A stretch of 64,000 nucleotides of DNA from Vulcanimicrobiota bacterium (GTDB lineage: Bacteria > Vulcanimicrobiota > Vulcanimicrobiia > Vulcanimicrobiales > Vulcanimicrobiaceae), in the NCBI GenBank assembly GCA_003168375.1, contig PMSI01000002.1, positions 434,001-498,000 of the forward strand, read 5' to 3'. Below are positions 16,459 through 23,658 of the stretch, one piece after another; the first letter of the stretch is position 1, and each line of letters starts with the position of its first letter. A program made the translations under genes and the position numbers. The notes under the pieces were generated by a model. That model had not been told where the DNA came from. It saw nothing but the letters and a program-made list of their open reading frames with translations, and searched no databases.

Positions 16459-16635
16459 ATGATGAAACAGCAAACGAACGCCGCCGCGAAGCTCGCCGAA
16501 AAAGCCCGGTTGGCGAAAGAGAGCGAGCGGATCGGCCGTGAAGCGACGGCCGCGTCCGAGAAGCTCCGCTCGCGGTTCGACGCCGAACGCGAAGCGCTCG
16601 CACGCCGCTACGGGGTCCTGCGAGGCCTCAACTAG
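16459..16635 (+). CDS. Small highly charged helical protein, 58 aa
   Basis: An ATG-ATG start preceded by AGAGAG encodes 58 residues rich in Ala, Arg, Glu and Lys (KLAEKARLAKESERIGREA, then RSRFDAEREALARRYGVLRG). The heptad-like pattern predicts one long amphipathic or coiled-coil helix. There is no signal peptide and no Cys. Function is unknown. It sits divergently from the acyl-CoA dehydrogenase, with a 107-bp spacer. Codon usage fits the genome, which supports it being real. Confidence 0.5.
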   Translation: MMKQQTNAAAKLAEKARLAKESERIGREATAASEKLRSRFDAEREALARRYGVLRGLN

Positions 16636-16640
16636 CTCTC

Positions 16641-16720
16641 GCGACGATCAAGGCCATCGCGTTTACGGGCTCCGCGGTCACCGACATGCCGAGAGCTCGG
16701 GCGTTCTACGAAGCGCTGAA
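16641..16720 (+). pseudogene. VOC-family gene remnant
   Basis: In one frame the sequence reads TIKAIAFTGSAVTDMPRARA followed by FYEAL, an unmistakable first beta-strand and helix of a VOC/glyoxalase protein. No start codon is left and the similarity stops after about 26 residues. It is a decayed fragment and unlikely to be translated. Confidence 0.6.
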
Positions 16721-16862
16721 AGCGAAGGAAGCCGCTCGCTGGTGCATGCCCTCGCGTATGCATCAGGCCAACCGGACGCAGTATCTCCTGTCTCCTAGAA
16801 CTACCGCGACGGATGCTATCGGCGAACCGTTGGGGAAGTGTGGCGACGCGAGGTAGAACAGG

Positions 16863-17375
16863 ATGAACGATCCGCTGAGCCGGGCGCTGGACGAAGCGCC
16901 CCAGGCACGCGCCGCAGGCGCCCACCGCGACGTTGCGTCGTACCGGACGGACCACGCACCACCGCTGGGTTCGGTACTCGACCGCCTGCGCGAGCAGCTC
17001 GTCGAGGCGTTGTCGCTGCCGTTCTTCGACGGCGGTGCGAGCGTCGAGATGACGCCCGTCACGAAGCATGCTCTCTCCGAGTCCGGAGCCGCAACGATCG
17101 TCGCCCGCAAACGCGAACCGGCATACGAAGCGACCGTCGCGCTCGAGGTTTGCAGCGATCACGACGCGCCGGCGGACGCGGCCGAGACCGGCCGGTACCA
17201 GGTCGCCGCGCGCGCGCATCTTCGCTGTGAGGATGCGCGCGGACGCACGGAGCGCGCCGTCGACGTCACCGTTCACGAGATCGAAGGCACGCTCCGGCTC
17301 GACGTGCCGCACCTCCGCGCCGAGATGGCCGCCGCGATCCGTTCGATCGGAAAGGCGTCGGACGATGCACCCTAG
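16863..17375 (+). CDS. Hypothetical protein, 170 aa
   Basis: A cytosolic-looking protein with no signal peptide or membrane segment. It starts MNDPLSRALDEAPQARAAGA and has a mixed alpha/beta pattern with an RVDVTVHEIEG-like strand region near the C terminus. I do not recognise the family. Its stop lies inside the first codons of the downstream cytochrome gene (11-nt overlap), so it may be the first gene of the operon with the cytochrome and the EGLE membrane protein. Confidence 0.6.
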   Translation: MNDPLSRALDEAPQARAAGAHRDVASYRTDHAPPLGSVLDRLREQLVEALSLPFFDGGASVEMTPVTKHALSESGAATIVARKREPAYEATVALEVCSDHDAPADAAETGRYQVAARAHLRCEDARGRTERAVDVTVHEIEGTLRLDVPHLRAEMAAAIRSIGKASDDAP

Positions 17376-17787
17376 GCAGCATGCTCTCGTCTTTCTCGCG
17401 GGCGCCTTCGCGATCGCGGTCGCCTCCGCGTTGGCGAGCCCGAGCTCGTCGCTCGCCAACGGCCGGGCGATCTTTCAGACCGGCCGCGACCTGGCGGGGA
17501 CGCCGATCAGCGCCGTCCCGCGGCCGATGGCCCCGACCTGCGCAGCCTGCCATCGCGCGAACGGCGCCGGCGGCGTCCATCTGCCGGGCGGAGTCGTGAG
17601 CGCGGACCTGCGGCACGCCGCGCTCGTCAAGGTGCGACCTGCCTATACGCCCGCACTGCTGGAGCGTGCGATCTCCACCGGCATCGACAACCAGGGACAG
17701 AAGCTCCATCCGATGATGCCGCGATGGCGCCTGTCGAAGACCGACCTGCACGACGTCGCGCAGTACGTCTGGACGCAGCTGAAGTAA
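17365..17787 (+). CDS. Exported monoheme c-type cytochrome
   Basis: 140 residues from the ATG at 17365. A signal peptide (LVFLAGAFAIAVASALA) precedes GRAIFQTGRD. The haem site is CAACH (Cys59-Cys62-His63), and the distal ligand is probably Met in HPMMPRWRLSKTDLHDVAQY. This is a class I cytochrome c layout, probably periplasmic electron transfer. A 31-nt gap separates it from an EGLE-motif membrane protein, suggesting a redox-linked transport or oxidation module. The redox partner is unknown. Confidence 0.85.
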   Translation: MHPRQHALVFLAGAFAIAVASALASPSSSLANGRAIFQTGRDLAGTPISAVPRPMAPTCAACHRANGAGGVHLPGGVVSADLRHAALVKVRPAYTPALLERAISTGIDNQGQKLHPMMPRWRLSKTDLHDVAQYVWTQLK

Positions 17788-17818
17788 CTCCGGGCTCACC
17801 GGGCGGTTTTCATGATCC

Positions 17819-18547
17819 GTGAACGGATGGACGCTCGCCGGGACCAGCTTCCTTGCCTCGGCGGTCGAAGCGGTGGAAGCGCTGACGATCGTGCTGGCGG
17901 TCGGCGTCACGCGGTCGTGGCCCGTTGCCTTGCGCGGGACCGCCTTCGCGTTGCTGGTCCTCGGCCTGATCGTGGCGCTCTTCGGCCCCCTCCTGCATCT
18001 CGTCCCGATCGATCAGCTCAAGCTCGTCGTGGGGATCGTGTTGACGCTGTTCGGTCTGGCGTGGCTGCGGAAGGCGATCTTGCGATACACCGGCCGCAAG
18101 GCGCTGCACGACGAGGACGCCGCGTACGCCCGTGAGGTCTCGGCGCTGCGCGCGGCCGAGGAGGCGCAGGCCGACCGCATCGGGCTCGTGACCGCGTTCA
18201 AAGCCGTGTTGATCGAAGGCCTCGAGGTCGCGATCATCGTCGTCACCTTCGGCGCCGCATCGAGCGCGGCGCTCGGATGGTCGGCAGCCGGCGCCGGCGC
18301 CGCCGTGCTGCTCGTCATCGCCCTCGGCCTAGCGCTGAAGCAGCCGGCATCGCGCGTTCCGGAGAACGCGATGAAGTTCGTCGTCGGGATCATGCTGACG
18401 TCGTTCGGCACGTTTTGGACCGGCGAAGGGCTGGGGATCGCGTGGTGGGGCGCCGACCTGTCCTTGCTGCTCTTGGCGGCGTTCTATCTGGGGGTCTCCG
18501 CCGCGCTCGTCGCCGCGGCGCGCGTGCGCGGCCGGGTGCCGGCGTGA
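17819..18547 (+). CDS. Multi-pass membrane protein with duplicated E-x-x-E/EGLE motif
   Basis: 242 residues with about seven hydrophobic segments. Two helices carry similar acidic motifs, SAVEAVEALTIVLAVG (~14-29) and VLIEGLEVAIIVVTFGA (~129-145), giving an inverted-repeat look. Such paired motifs recall FTR1 iron permeases (REGLE) and GDT1-type cation exchangers; an uncharacterised COG4280-like family is my best match from memory. A cation-transport role is an inference. GTG start, and its stop overlaps the next small gene as GTGA. The soluble loop (~90-125) is Glu/Ala-rich. Confidence 0.7.
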   Translation: MNGWTLAGTSFLASAVEAVEALTIVLAVGVTRSWPVALRGTAFALLVLGLIVALFGPLLHLVPIDQLKLVVGIVLTLFGLAWLRKAILRYTGRKALHDEDAAYAREVSALRAAEEAQADRIGLVTAFKAVLIEGLEVAIIVVTFGAASSAALGWSAAGAGAAVLLVIALGLALKQPASRVPENAMKFVVGIMLTSFGTFWTGEGLGIAWWGADLSLLLLAAFYLGVSAALVAAARVRGRVPA

Positions 18548-18729
18548 GCCTCGCCGCGATCTGGGAGTTCATCGCCGGCGATTCGCGGCGCGCGCCGCTG
18601 GCCGTTGCGCTCGCCGTCGCCGTCGCCGTCGTCTTGCTGCGGAACTCGGTCCCGAGCACCGTCGTCGCCACGGCGTTCGCCGGGATCATCGCGTTCGGGC
18701 TGGCGGCCTCGGTCTTCGAAGCTCGCTGA
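18544..18729 (+). CDS. Small two-helix membrane protein, 61 aa
   Basis: The GTG start is embedded in the upstream stop (GTGA), a strong sign of translational coupling. The protein begins SLAAIWEFIAGDSRRAP and contains two hydrophobic stretches (LAVALAVAVAVVLL and VVATAFAGIIAFGLAASVF). It is likely an accessory subunit or stabiliser of the preceding EGLE membrane protein. No family is recognised. Confidence 0.6.
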   Translation: MSLAAIWEFIAGDSRRAPLAVALAVAVAVVLLRNSVPSTVVATAFAGIIAFGLAASVFEAR

Positions 18730-18735
18730 CGCGAA

Positions 18736-18769
18736 AAGATAGGCCCCGTCGCTCAACGGAGCCTATCTT
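18736..18769. terminator. Bidirectional hairpin terminator
   Basis: AAGATAGGC/GCCTATCTT (9 bp) encloses a second stem CCGT/ACGG and a 6-nt loop. It lies 7 nt after the stop of the small membrane protein gene and between convergent transcription units, so it can serve both. The flanking GAAAA gives a short U-run only on the minus-strand transcript. Confidence 0.75.
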
Positions 18770-18796
18770 CCGCGCGCGCTCGCTAGCGCGATCGCG

Positions 18797-19339
18797 TCAG
18801 CAGTACGTGTGGCAAGGCGGTGGAGTTTGACCGGGCGGCGGCGTCGGCGCCGCTTGCGGCCGGGCGACGTGCCAGTGGCCGCCAAAGTCGGGGAGGTTAT
18901 CTCCGTTCGCCTGGTCCGCCGCGGAATCGCCGCTGTAGTTGTAGAGCGGGTGACCTTGGTACGCCCACTGCTGACCGGTGCCGTCCGACCGGACGATGAT
19001 CGTCATGTTATCGACCGCTGCCGAACCGGCGACCGGAACGAACGCCGGCCAAACTCCGAGACATCCGGCCGCCGCCGCCGTGCACGTCCCGCCCGTCGCT
19101 GTGTCGACGTCCAAGAAGTACAGCGTCTTGTGCGATGAGGGATTCACCCACGCGGTGCTCCCCGAGACCGCTTCCGAAAGCGGCAAATTTCCCGCCGGGG
19201 TCGGCGTCGGGGTAGGCGTCGGCGTCGTCACGGGAACGGTGCCGCCGCCACCACCACCACCGGTTGTACCACCACCGCCGCCGCAGCCGGCCACGATAAA
19301 TGCGGACACGAATAGCAACATCGCTAATCGCTGTTTCAT
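18797..19339 (-). CDS. Lipoprotein with YxYxGD-type secreted repeat
   Basis: 180 residues. The signal has a lipobox (SAFIVAGC, Cys19), then a Gly-rich and (Thr-Pro)n linker. The domain carries the WAYQGHPLYNYSGD motif found in the secreted-repeat/lipoprotein_15 family (COG4315), plus a C-terminal Pro-rich tail with a closing Cys pair. It is likely outer-membrane or surface anchored; function unknown. ATG at 19339 is preferred because AGGAGG lies about 11 nt upstream, while an in-frame TTG is too close to it. Confidence 0.8.
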   Translation of the reverse strand: MKQRLAMLLFVSAFIVAGCGGGGGTTGGGGGGGTVPVTTPTPTPTPTPAGNLPLSEAVSGSTAWVNPSSHKTLYFLDVDTATGGTCTAAAAGCLGVWPAFVPVAGSAAVDNMTIIVRSDGTGQQWAYQGHPLYNYSGDSAADQANGDNLPDFGGHWHVARPQAAPTPPPGQTPPPCHTYC

Positions 19340-19432
19340 ACCTTCCAAGCCCTCCTATTGTAGGAACGAGACTAGGATGGAAAGATGAAACGGCTCTGAA
19401 GCAAAGATGAAGCAATTCTGAAGCGCCGCCGC

Positions 19433-19804
19433 TCAAGGCAGTTCGTGATCGTCGAGTCCGAAGTAGTGCCCGAGTTCGTGGATCACGGTTTCGCGGACTT
19501 CATGCACGGCTTCTTCGCGCGTGCGCGTGACGCGGTTGATCGGTCCGCGGAACACGGCGATCTCATCGGGCAGCAATTGCATATCGTGCGTCCGCTCGGT
19601 GAGCGCGACGCCGCGGTAGATGCCGAGGAGCTCGGAATCAGCGCCGTCGTCGTCCTCGATGCTCTCGAGGTCGTCGTCGTTCGGCTCCTCCTCGACCGCG
19701 ATGACGACGTTCTCAACGAGGTCGGCGAACCGCTTCGGAAGCGCGTCCAGCGCCTCGGTGACTACGCGCTCGAATTCAGCGCGCGATAACCCGCGACTAG
19801 CCAT
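19433..19804 (-). CDS. Zincin-like metallopeptidase family protein (Zincin_1/DUF1025)
   Basis: 123 residues from the ATG at 19804. The C-terminal TVIHELGHYFGLDD is the HExxH zinc site with a nearby third ligand; the N-terminal FERVVTEALDALPKRFADLV and the acidic middle (EDDDGAD) match the small bacterial zincin family. No signal peptide, so cytosolic. Proteolysis has not been shown for most members. The ATG overlaps the end of the upstream gene by 8 nt. Confidence 0.88.
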   Translation of the reverse strand: MASRGLSRAEFERVVTEALDALPKRFADLVENVVIAVEEEPNDDDLESIEDDDGADSELLGIYRGVALTERTHDMQLLPDEIAVFRGPINRVTRTREEAVHEVRETVIHELGHYFGLDDHELP

Positions 19805-20288
19805 CTCGAGGCGGCTTGTGCGTCTGCACGAACACCTTCGCAAGCTTTCCGCCGCGGAGCGCATAGGTCGTGACGACGTACATGGTGCACCCGGTGTCCT
19901 TGCACTCGTCCACGTACAAGAAATTATTCGCGAAGCGCACGTGAATCGAAGCGGGTCCGCTCCCCCAGTCCGGACCCCAGTTCGCGGCGCCGACTTGGGC
20001 CAGCAGCACCGCGGCATCGCTGCGTTCATCGAACAGGTAGGCTGCCGCCGTTCCGCCGACCGGAAAGTCGCACGCCAGCACCACGACTGCCTGTCGCGTC
20101 CCGCTCTTGAGGCTGCCTTCTTTCACCGAATCGACGTGCAGGTCGAACCCCGCGCCCATCTTCTGGTCAAAATAGGAAAACGCGCCCTTGCGCATCACGG
20201 CCGGCACCGGAACGTTCTGCGCGCACGGGTTCGTCGCGTAGGTGAAGTTCATGAAGTCGACGGCGAGCAGCACCGGTAGGACCAGCAC
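19797..20288 (-). CDS. Secreted hypothetical protein, ~163 aa
   Basis: The coding part runs from a hydrophobic leader (LVLPVLLAVDF) through ATNPCAQNVPVPAVMRKGAF to a C-terminal TTYALRGGKLAKVFVQTHK. I take the GTG at 20288; an ATG at 20252 would remove the leader. Four Cys in the mature part suggest disulfides and an extracytoplasmic location. The stop overlaps the zincin start and the start is 12 nt from the stop of the next upstream gene, so the three may form one operon. Family not recognised. Confidence 0.6.
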   Translation of the reverse strand: MLVLPVLLAVDFMNFTYATNPCAQNVPVPAVMRKGAFSYFDQKMGAGFDLHVDSVKEGSLKSGTRQAVVVLACDFPVGGTAAAYLFDERSDAAVLLAQVGAANWGPDWGSGPASIHVRFANNFLYVDECKDTGCTMYVVTTYALRGGKLAKVFVQTHKPPRDG

Positions 20289-20299
20289 GAGATCGGCCG

Positions 20300-21145
20300 T
20301 TACGGTGGCGAGGTCGGCAGCGGAGAAGCGGACCGGACGGGTGTCGGGGCGGCGCTGGGCCGCCGCGGGAAGATGACGGTCATCAATGAGCTCGCCTCGG
20401 TATATCCGGCGGGGACCTGGAAGCTTGCCATCGCCGGCACGCCGCGCGTCAGATCGTCGACCGCGTAGGAGAGCTTCGCGCCGAACGGCGCCGCGCCCGG
20501 TTCGAGCGAAACCTCGAGCGTCACCGGAAACGCGGCGTAGTCGTCGGCGACTTGCGCCGTCGCGGAGAGGTGAGAGGCGGCTCGCTCTCCCTTGTTCCTC
20601 ACCTGGAGATCGAATGCGAGTCCGGTCGTCGGCAGACCGGCGGTCGTCGTGTGACCGGTCAGTCGCAACGTCACGTCGAGCACGTCGAGTTTGCTGAACG
20701 GCGACGAGCCGCGTTGCGCGGGACGCGGGGTCGCGCTCGGCCTCGCGGTTGCATTCGGCCGCGGCGTTGCACTCGGCTCGGTACGGGGGAGGAACGGCTG
20801 GACGCGGTACTGCTTGGTGGAGTCGCTCCACGCCGTGAGCGTGTTCGCGCGCCGGTCGATAACGACGGTGACGGTGAGCGGCGGCACCGGAAACGAGTCG
20901 CTCTTCACGGACAGCACGTCGATGCGCGTCAGATCGGTGCGTTGCGCCACCGCGAGTTGGACGGCCCCGGCGTACGTGTTGCCCTGCGCGACGACCGTCA
21001 GATTCGCGTGCGCGTGCGCCGAAAAACCGGCCGGGGTCGGCGCCGGCGTAGGTGACGGCTTCGGGGTCTGAGCGCCGGCCGCGCCCGCGAGGACAATGAC
21101 CGGGATCGACGCGCACGCTACGATGCGCCCGAGGTGAACTGTCAT
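20300..21145 (-). CDS. Secreted Pro/Thr-rich hypothetical protein
   Basis: 281 residues with a signal peptide (VACASIPVIVLAGAAGAQT), a short Pro/Thr linker, a beta-rich domain (ANLTVVAQGNTYAGAVQLAV), a second low-complexity ATARPSATPRP segment, and a C-terminal beta-sandwich-like domain (TLRLTGHTTTAGLPTTGLAF to VPAGYTEASSLMTVIFP). Two extracytoplasmic domains on flexible linkers are predicted. No enzymatic motif is visible. Confidence 0.65.
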   Translation of the reverse strand: MTVHLGRIVACASIPVIVLAGAAGAQTPKPSPTPAPTPAGFSAHAHANLTVVAQGNTYAGAVQLAVAQRTDLTRIDVLSVKSDSFPVPPLTVTVVIDRRANTLTAWSDSTKQYRVQPFLPRTEPSATPRPNATARPSATPRPAQRGSSPFSKLDVLDVTLRLTGHTTTAGLPTTGLAFDLQVRNKGERAASHLSATAQVADDYAAFPVTLEVSLEPGAAPFGAKLSYAVDDLTRGVPAMASFQVPAGYTEASSLMTVIFPRRPSAAPTPVRSASPLPTSPP

Positions 21146-21188
21146 CGTCGGACCGTTGGCCGCGCTCGCGCGCCGAACCTGGGCCGGT

Positions 21189-21545
21189 TTATCCCCTCTG
21201 AAGGTGCATGACGTCGCCCCAGACGGTGATCGTCTGGCGATTGACCCACACGATGTTGTAGCGAACCTTTCCGGGCTCGAGCGGCATCGGGTAGGTGATC
21301 GTCAGAATGCCGCCGCGACTCGACGGATCCCACGAGCACCTTCCCTGCACTCGGGGCCTCCGCTGAAAGTAAAATGCGCACAACCCGTTTTGATACACGT
21401 AGAGTTCTTCGGTGGGCGGGCTGGTCGCCCAGTGCCCGAACGGCGGCGGCGCCGCTTGCGCCTGCGAAGGAGACGGCACAAACGCGAACGACAGCGCGAG
21501 AAAGACGGCGCAGATCGCCGAGCGAGCTCCTGCTTTGACGGCCAT
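21189..21545 (-). CDS. Secreted hypothetical protein, 118 aa
   Basis: From the ATG at 21545 the protein has a clear signal peptide (ICAVFLALSFAFVPSPSQAQA). A compact beta-rich domain with two Cys (NGLCAFYFQRR, GRCSWDPSSRGGILTITYP) follows, resembling a lipocalin-like or small barrel fold. A longer frame to 21611 is not signal-like. Function unknown. Confidence 0.65.
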   Translation of the reverse strand: MAVKAGARSAICAVFLALSFAFVPSPSQAQAAPPPFGHWATSPPTEELYVYQNGLCAFYFQRRPRVQGRCSWDPSSRGGILTITYPMPLEPGKVRYNIVWVNRQTITVWGDVMHLQRG

Positions 21546-21653
21546 GGCTGCAGTATACACTACGTTGCGGGCTCGGGGGCAAGCGCTCGAAGAGCTTCTA
21601 CAAGCAAGCATCCGGTTGGCAGCAACGGCGTCGCGATCGATCCGGCGGCATGG

Positions 21654-22439
21654 TCAGATCGGGGTGTCCTTCAGGCCGTGGTCGTCGAGGGAACGGCGGA
21701 GAAAACCGCCCGTTTTCGCGTCCTCGAGGAACGCGATCGCGTAGGCGAGCGCGCTCGGACGGCCGAGCGGCACCGCGATCGCAGTCTTCGTTTGTTGAAA
21801 GGCGCCGGGCAGCACGCGCGAGCCCGGGATCCGCGTCGAGAGCGGGACCAACTGGTCGCGCAAGTTGGCGAACGCGTCGATCTCGCCTTTGGTCAACAGC
21901 CTGACGATTTCGTCGACGCTCTGATAGCCGACGACCGTGGTGTTCTTCAGGACCCGCGCAGCGCCGCGCATCGTCGTCGTGTTCGCAACCGCCGCCACCT
22001 TCACGCCGGGCTGGTCCAGCTGTTCGGCGCTCTGAATCGGCGAACCGGCGCGCACGATGTAGGTCGCGTCGGCAACATTGTAGATCGGACCGAAGGCCAA
22101 CTTCTTGGCGCGCTCCGCGTCCACCGGGACGAACGTCACGTCCCACTCGCCCTTGGCGGCCGCATCGGTGATCTGGCCGGAGTTTTCGTACATCACGTAG
22201 TCCACGGGCACGCCGAGCCGGCGCGCCATCTCCTTGCCCAGATCGACGGGCACGCCGGTCGGCTTCCCGGCGGTATCTTTCGCCGACCAGAACGGCCCGC
22301 CCAGCGAGCTCATCGCGATGGCAACGCGCAGATGTCCGGACGGCGCTAGCTCGTCCCTCGCGGCGTCGGCAAACGCGGCGCGCGTCGGGCACACGACGAG
22401 CAACGCGAACAGGATCGGGATAGCCAGCCGCATCTTCAT
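21654..22439 (-). CDS. ABC transporter substrate-binding protein, family 3
   Basis: 261 residues. It has a signal peptide (LAIPILFALLVVCPTRAAFA), then the SBP_bac_3 hallmarks GVPVDLGKEMARRLGVPVDYV and GEWDVTFVPVDAERAKKLAF. The family binds amino acids or small organic acids in the periplasm. No permease or ATPase gene is nearby, so it is an orphan or works with a distant transporter; some orphan members act as sensors or enzymes. GGAGGG lies 7 nt before the ATG. Confidence 0.85.
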   Translation of the reverse strand: MKMRLAIPILFALLVVCPTRAAFADAARDELAPSGHLRVAIAMSSLGGPFWSAKDTAGKPTGVPVDLGKEMARRLGVPVDYVMYENSGQITDAAAKGEWDVTFVPVDAERAKKLAFGPIYNVADATYIVRAGSPIQSAEQLDQPGVKVAAVANTTTMRGAARVLKNTTVVGYQSVDEIVRLLTKGEIDAFANLRDQLVPLSTRIPGSRVLPGAFQQTKTAIAVPLGRPSALAYAIAFLEDAKTGGFLRRSLDDHGLKDTPI

Positions 22440-22529
22440 CAGAATCCCTCCAATCGCTGGGATTTACCGCGATCGCTCGCGCGCTTCCTTGCGACGATCT
22501 CGCTGCGCTCCCGACACGCACGAAGGCGA

Positions 22530-22552
22530 CCCGTGAGCGTCTACTTCACGGG
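22530..22552. terminator. Hairpin after the ice-binding protein gene
   Basis: CCCGTGA/TCACGGG (7 bp, 9-nt loop) lies 25 nt beyond the stop at 22577 on the minus strand. No T-run follows, so termination would be factor-assisted or the element protects the 3' end. Confidence 0.5.
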
Positions 22553-22576
22553 CCGCCGCGCCGGTCGATCGGTTCT

Positions 22577-23644
22577 TTAGTTTCCGCCGGGGTTGGTGAT
22601 CGTGACCGGGGAGGAGATGGTAACAGCCGTCTTCGCCAGCGCTCGGCCGTTGAACGTCGTTGCGCCGATCGTGATCGATTCCGTACCGGTGTCGACGGGG
22701 CCCGTGAGGAGGTTCCCATTGAACGTCGCGCCGTTGATTGTTGCTGCAGCGCCCTCGGTCCAATAGATGTTGCAAGCGCTCGCGTTATTGATCAAGAGTA
22801 CGTTGCCGCCGGCTACGCCGTTGAGAACCGTCGTGAGTGAGGTCCCGATCTCGAAGATGAACACACTCTGCGGGTTGCCGCCGCCATCAAGCGTGAGGTT
22901 TGCCGTAGCAATACTCGCCGTAGTGGCCGCTCTGAAGACTCCGGCACCGAAGGTACCCGCCGGACACGTCAGGGTTCCCGTCGCACCGCAACTCGAAAGA
23001 CCTGAGCTGGTTGTGGAGAGGTCAGGCGTCCCGGTGAGAACGACCGTCGGTGCCGTTCCGGAGATCGCCGTGTAGGCGGTGGTCAAGGCAGCCTGGGCTG
23101 CGGATGGCGGGCCGACGTTCGTATTAAACCCGGCACCGTATATCGCGTTCGGTCCGTCCGCGTCGGTTCCAGGCGGAAATCCCGTGATCGCCGTCCCCGG
23201 AAACACGCCGATGAGATCGTCGTGGATCGACCCGGTGACGGCGCCGGCGGCGTACGTAACGAACGTATTACCGACATTCGTGACCGTCGAGCCGGCCAGC
23301 ACCGCGAACGGCGCGAGAGCTGCCCCGAGGGGCGTCACGCGTTGACTGCACGAGAGGGCCTGGAGCGTCGGGCTCGGGCTCGGACTCGGAGTCGGAGTCG
23401 GAGTCGGCGCCGGCGTCGGCGTCGGCGTAACACCCGGGGGACGCGGCGTCGGTGTCGGCGTCGGCGTAACACCCGGGGGAAGCGGCGTCGGGGTTGGAGT
23501 CGGAATGGCGCCGGCACCCGTGGCGTTGAACGGCGGTACGGTGCAGTTCCCGCAGCCGCCGCTGCTGCACGCCGCTAGGGAGGCGGCACCGACCAGCGCG
23601 ACGAGTCCGACGTGGAAGAAACGGAATCTCTCGAGCATGTTCAT
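22577..23644 (-). CDS. Ice-binding protein, DUF3494 family (lipoprotein)
   Basis: 355 residues. The signal has a lipobox (GAASLAAC, Cys26), then a Pro/Thr linker with repeated GVTPTPTPTPRPP units (residues ~50-92). A DUF3494 domain fills residues ~100-355. The hallmarks are LAPFAVLAGSTVTNVGNTFV, IGVFPGTAITGFPPGTDADG, SVFIFEIGTSLTT and NIYWTEGAAATINGATFNGN. DUF3494 beta-helices bind ice in Antarctic and sea-ice microbes and are usually secreted. Membrane anchoring here would place the ice-binding face at the cell surface, perhaps for adhesion. The linker repeat is nearly a perfect duplication at DNA level. Confidence 0.88.
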   Translation of the reverse strand: MNMLERFRFFHVGLVALVGAASLAACSSGGCGNCTVPPFNATGAGAIPTPTPTPLPPGVTPTPTPTPRPPGVTPTPTPAPTPTPTPSPSPSPTLQALSCSQRVTPLGAALAPFAVLAGSTVTNVGNTFVTYAAGAVTGSIHDDLIGVFPGTAITGFPPGTDADGPNAIYGAGFNTNVGPPSAAQAALTTAYTAISGTAPTVVLTGTPDLSTTSSGLSSCGATGTLTCPAGTFGAGVFRAATTASIATANLTLDGGGNPQSVFIFEIGTSLTTVLNGVAGGNVLLINNASACNIYWTEGAAATINGATFNGNLLTGPVDTGTESITIGATTFNGRALAKTAVTISSPVTITNPGGN

Positions 23645-23658
23645 CGTCCTTCCGGCTC

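Noticed and set aside
21654-22439. A complete amino-acid ABC transporter operon
   Set aside because: No permease or ATPase gene lies near the substrate-binding protein.
23335-23517. Coding tandem repeats as a CRISPR or satellite array
   Set aside because: The repeat units are short GTCGGC multiples encoding a Pro/Thr linker in an intact exported protein; there are no spacers.
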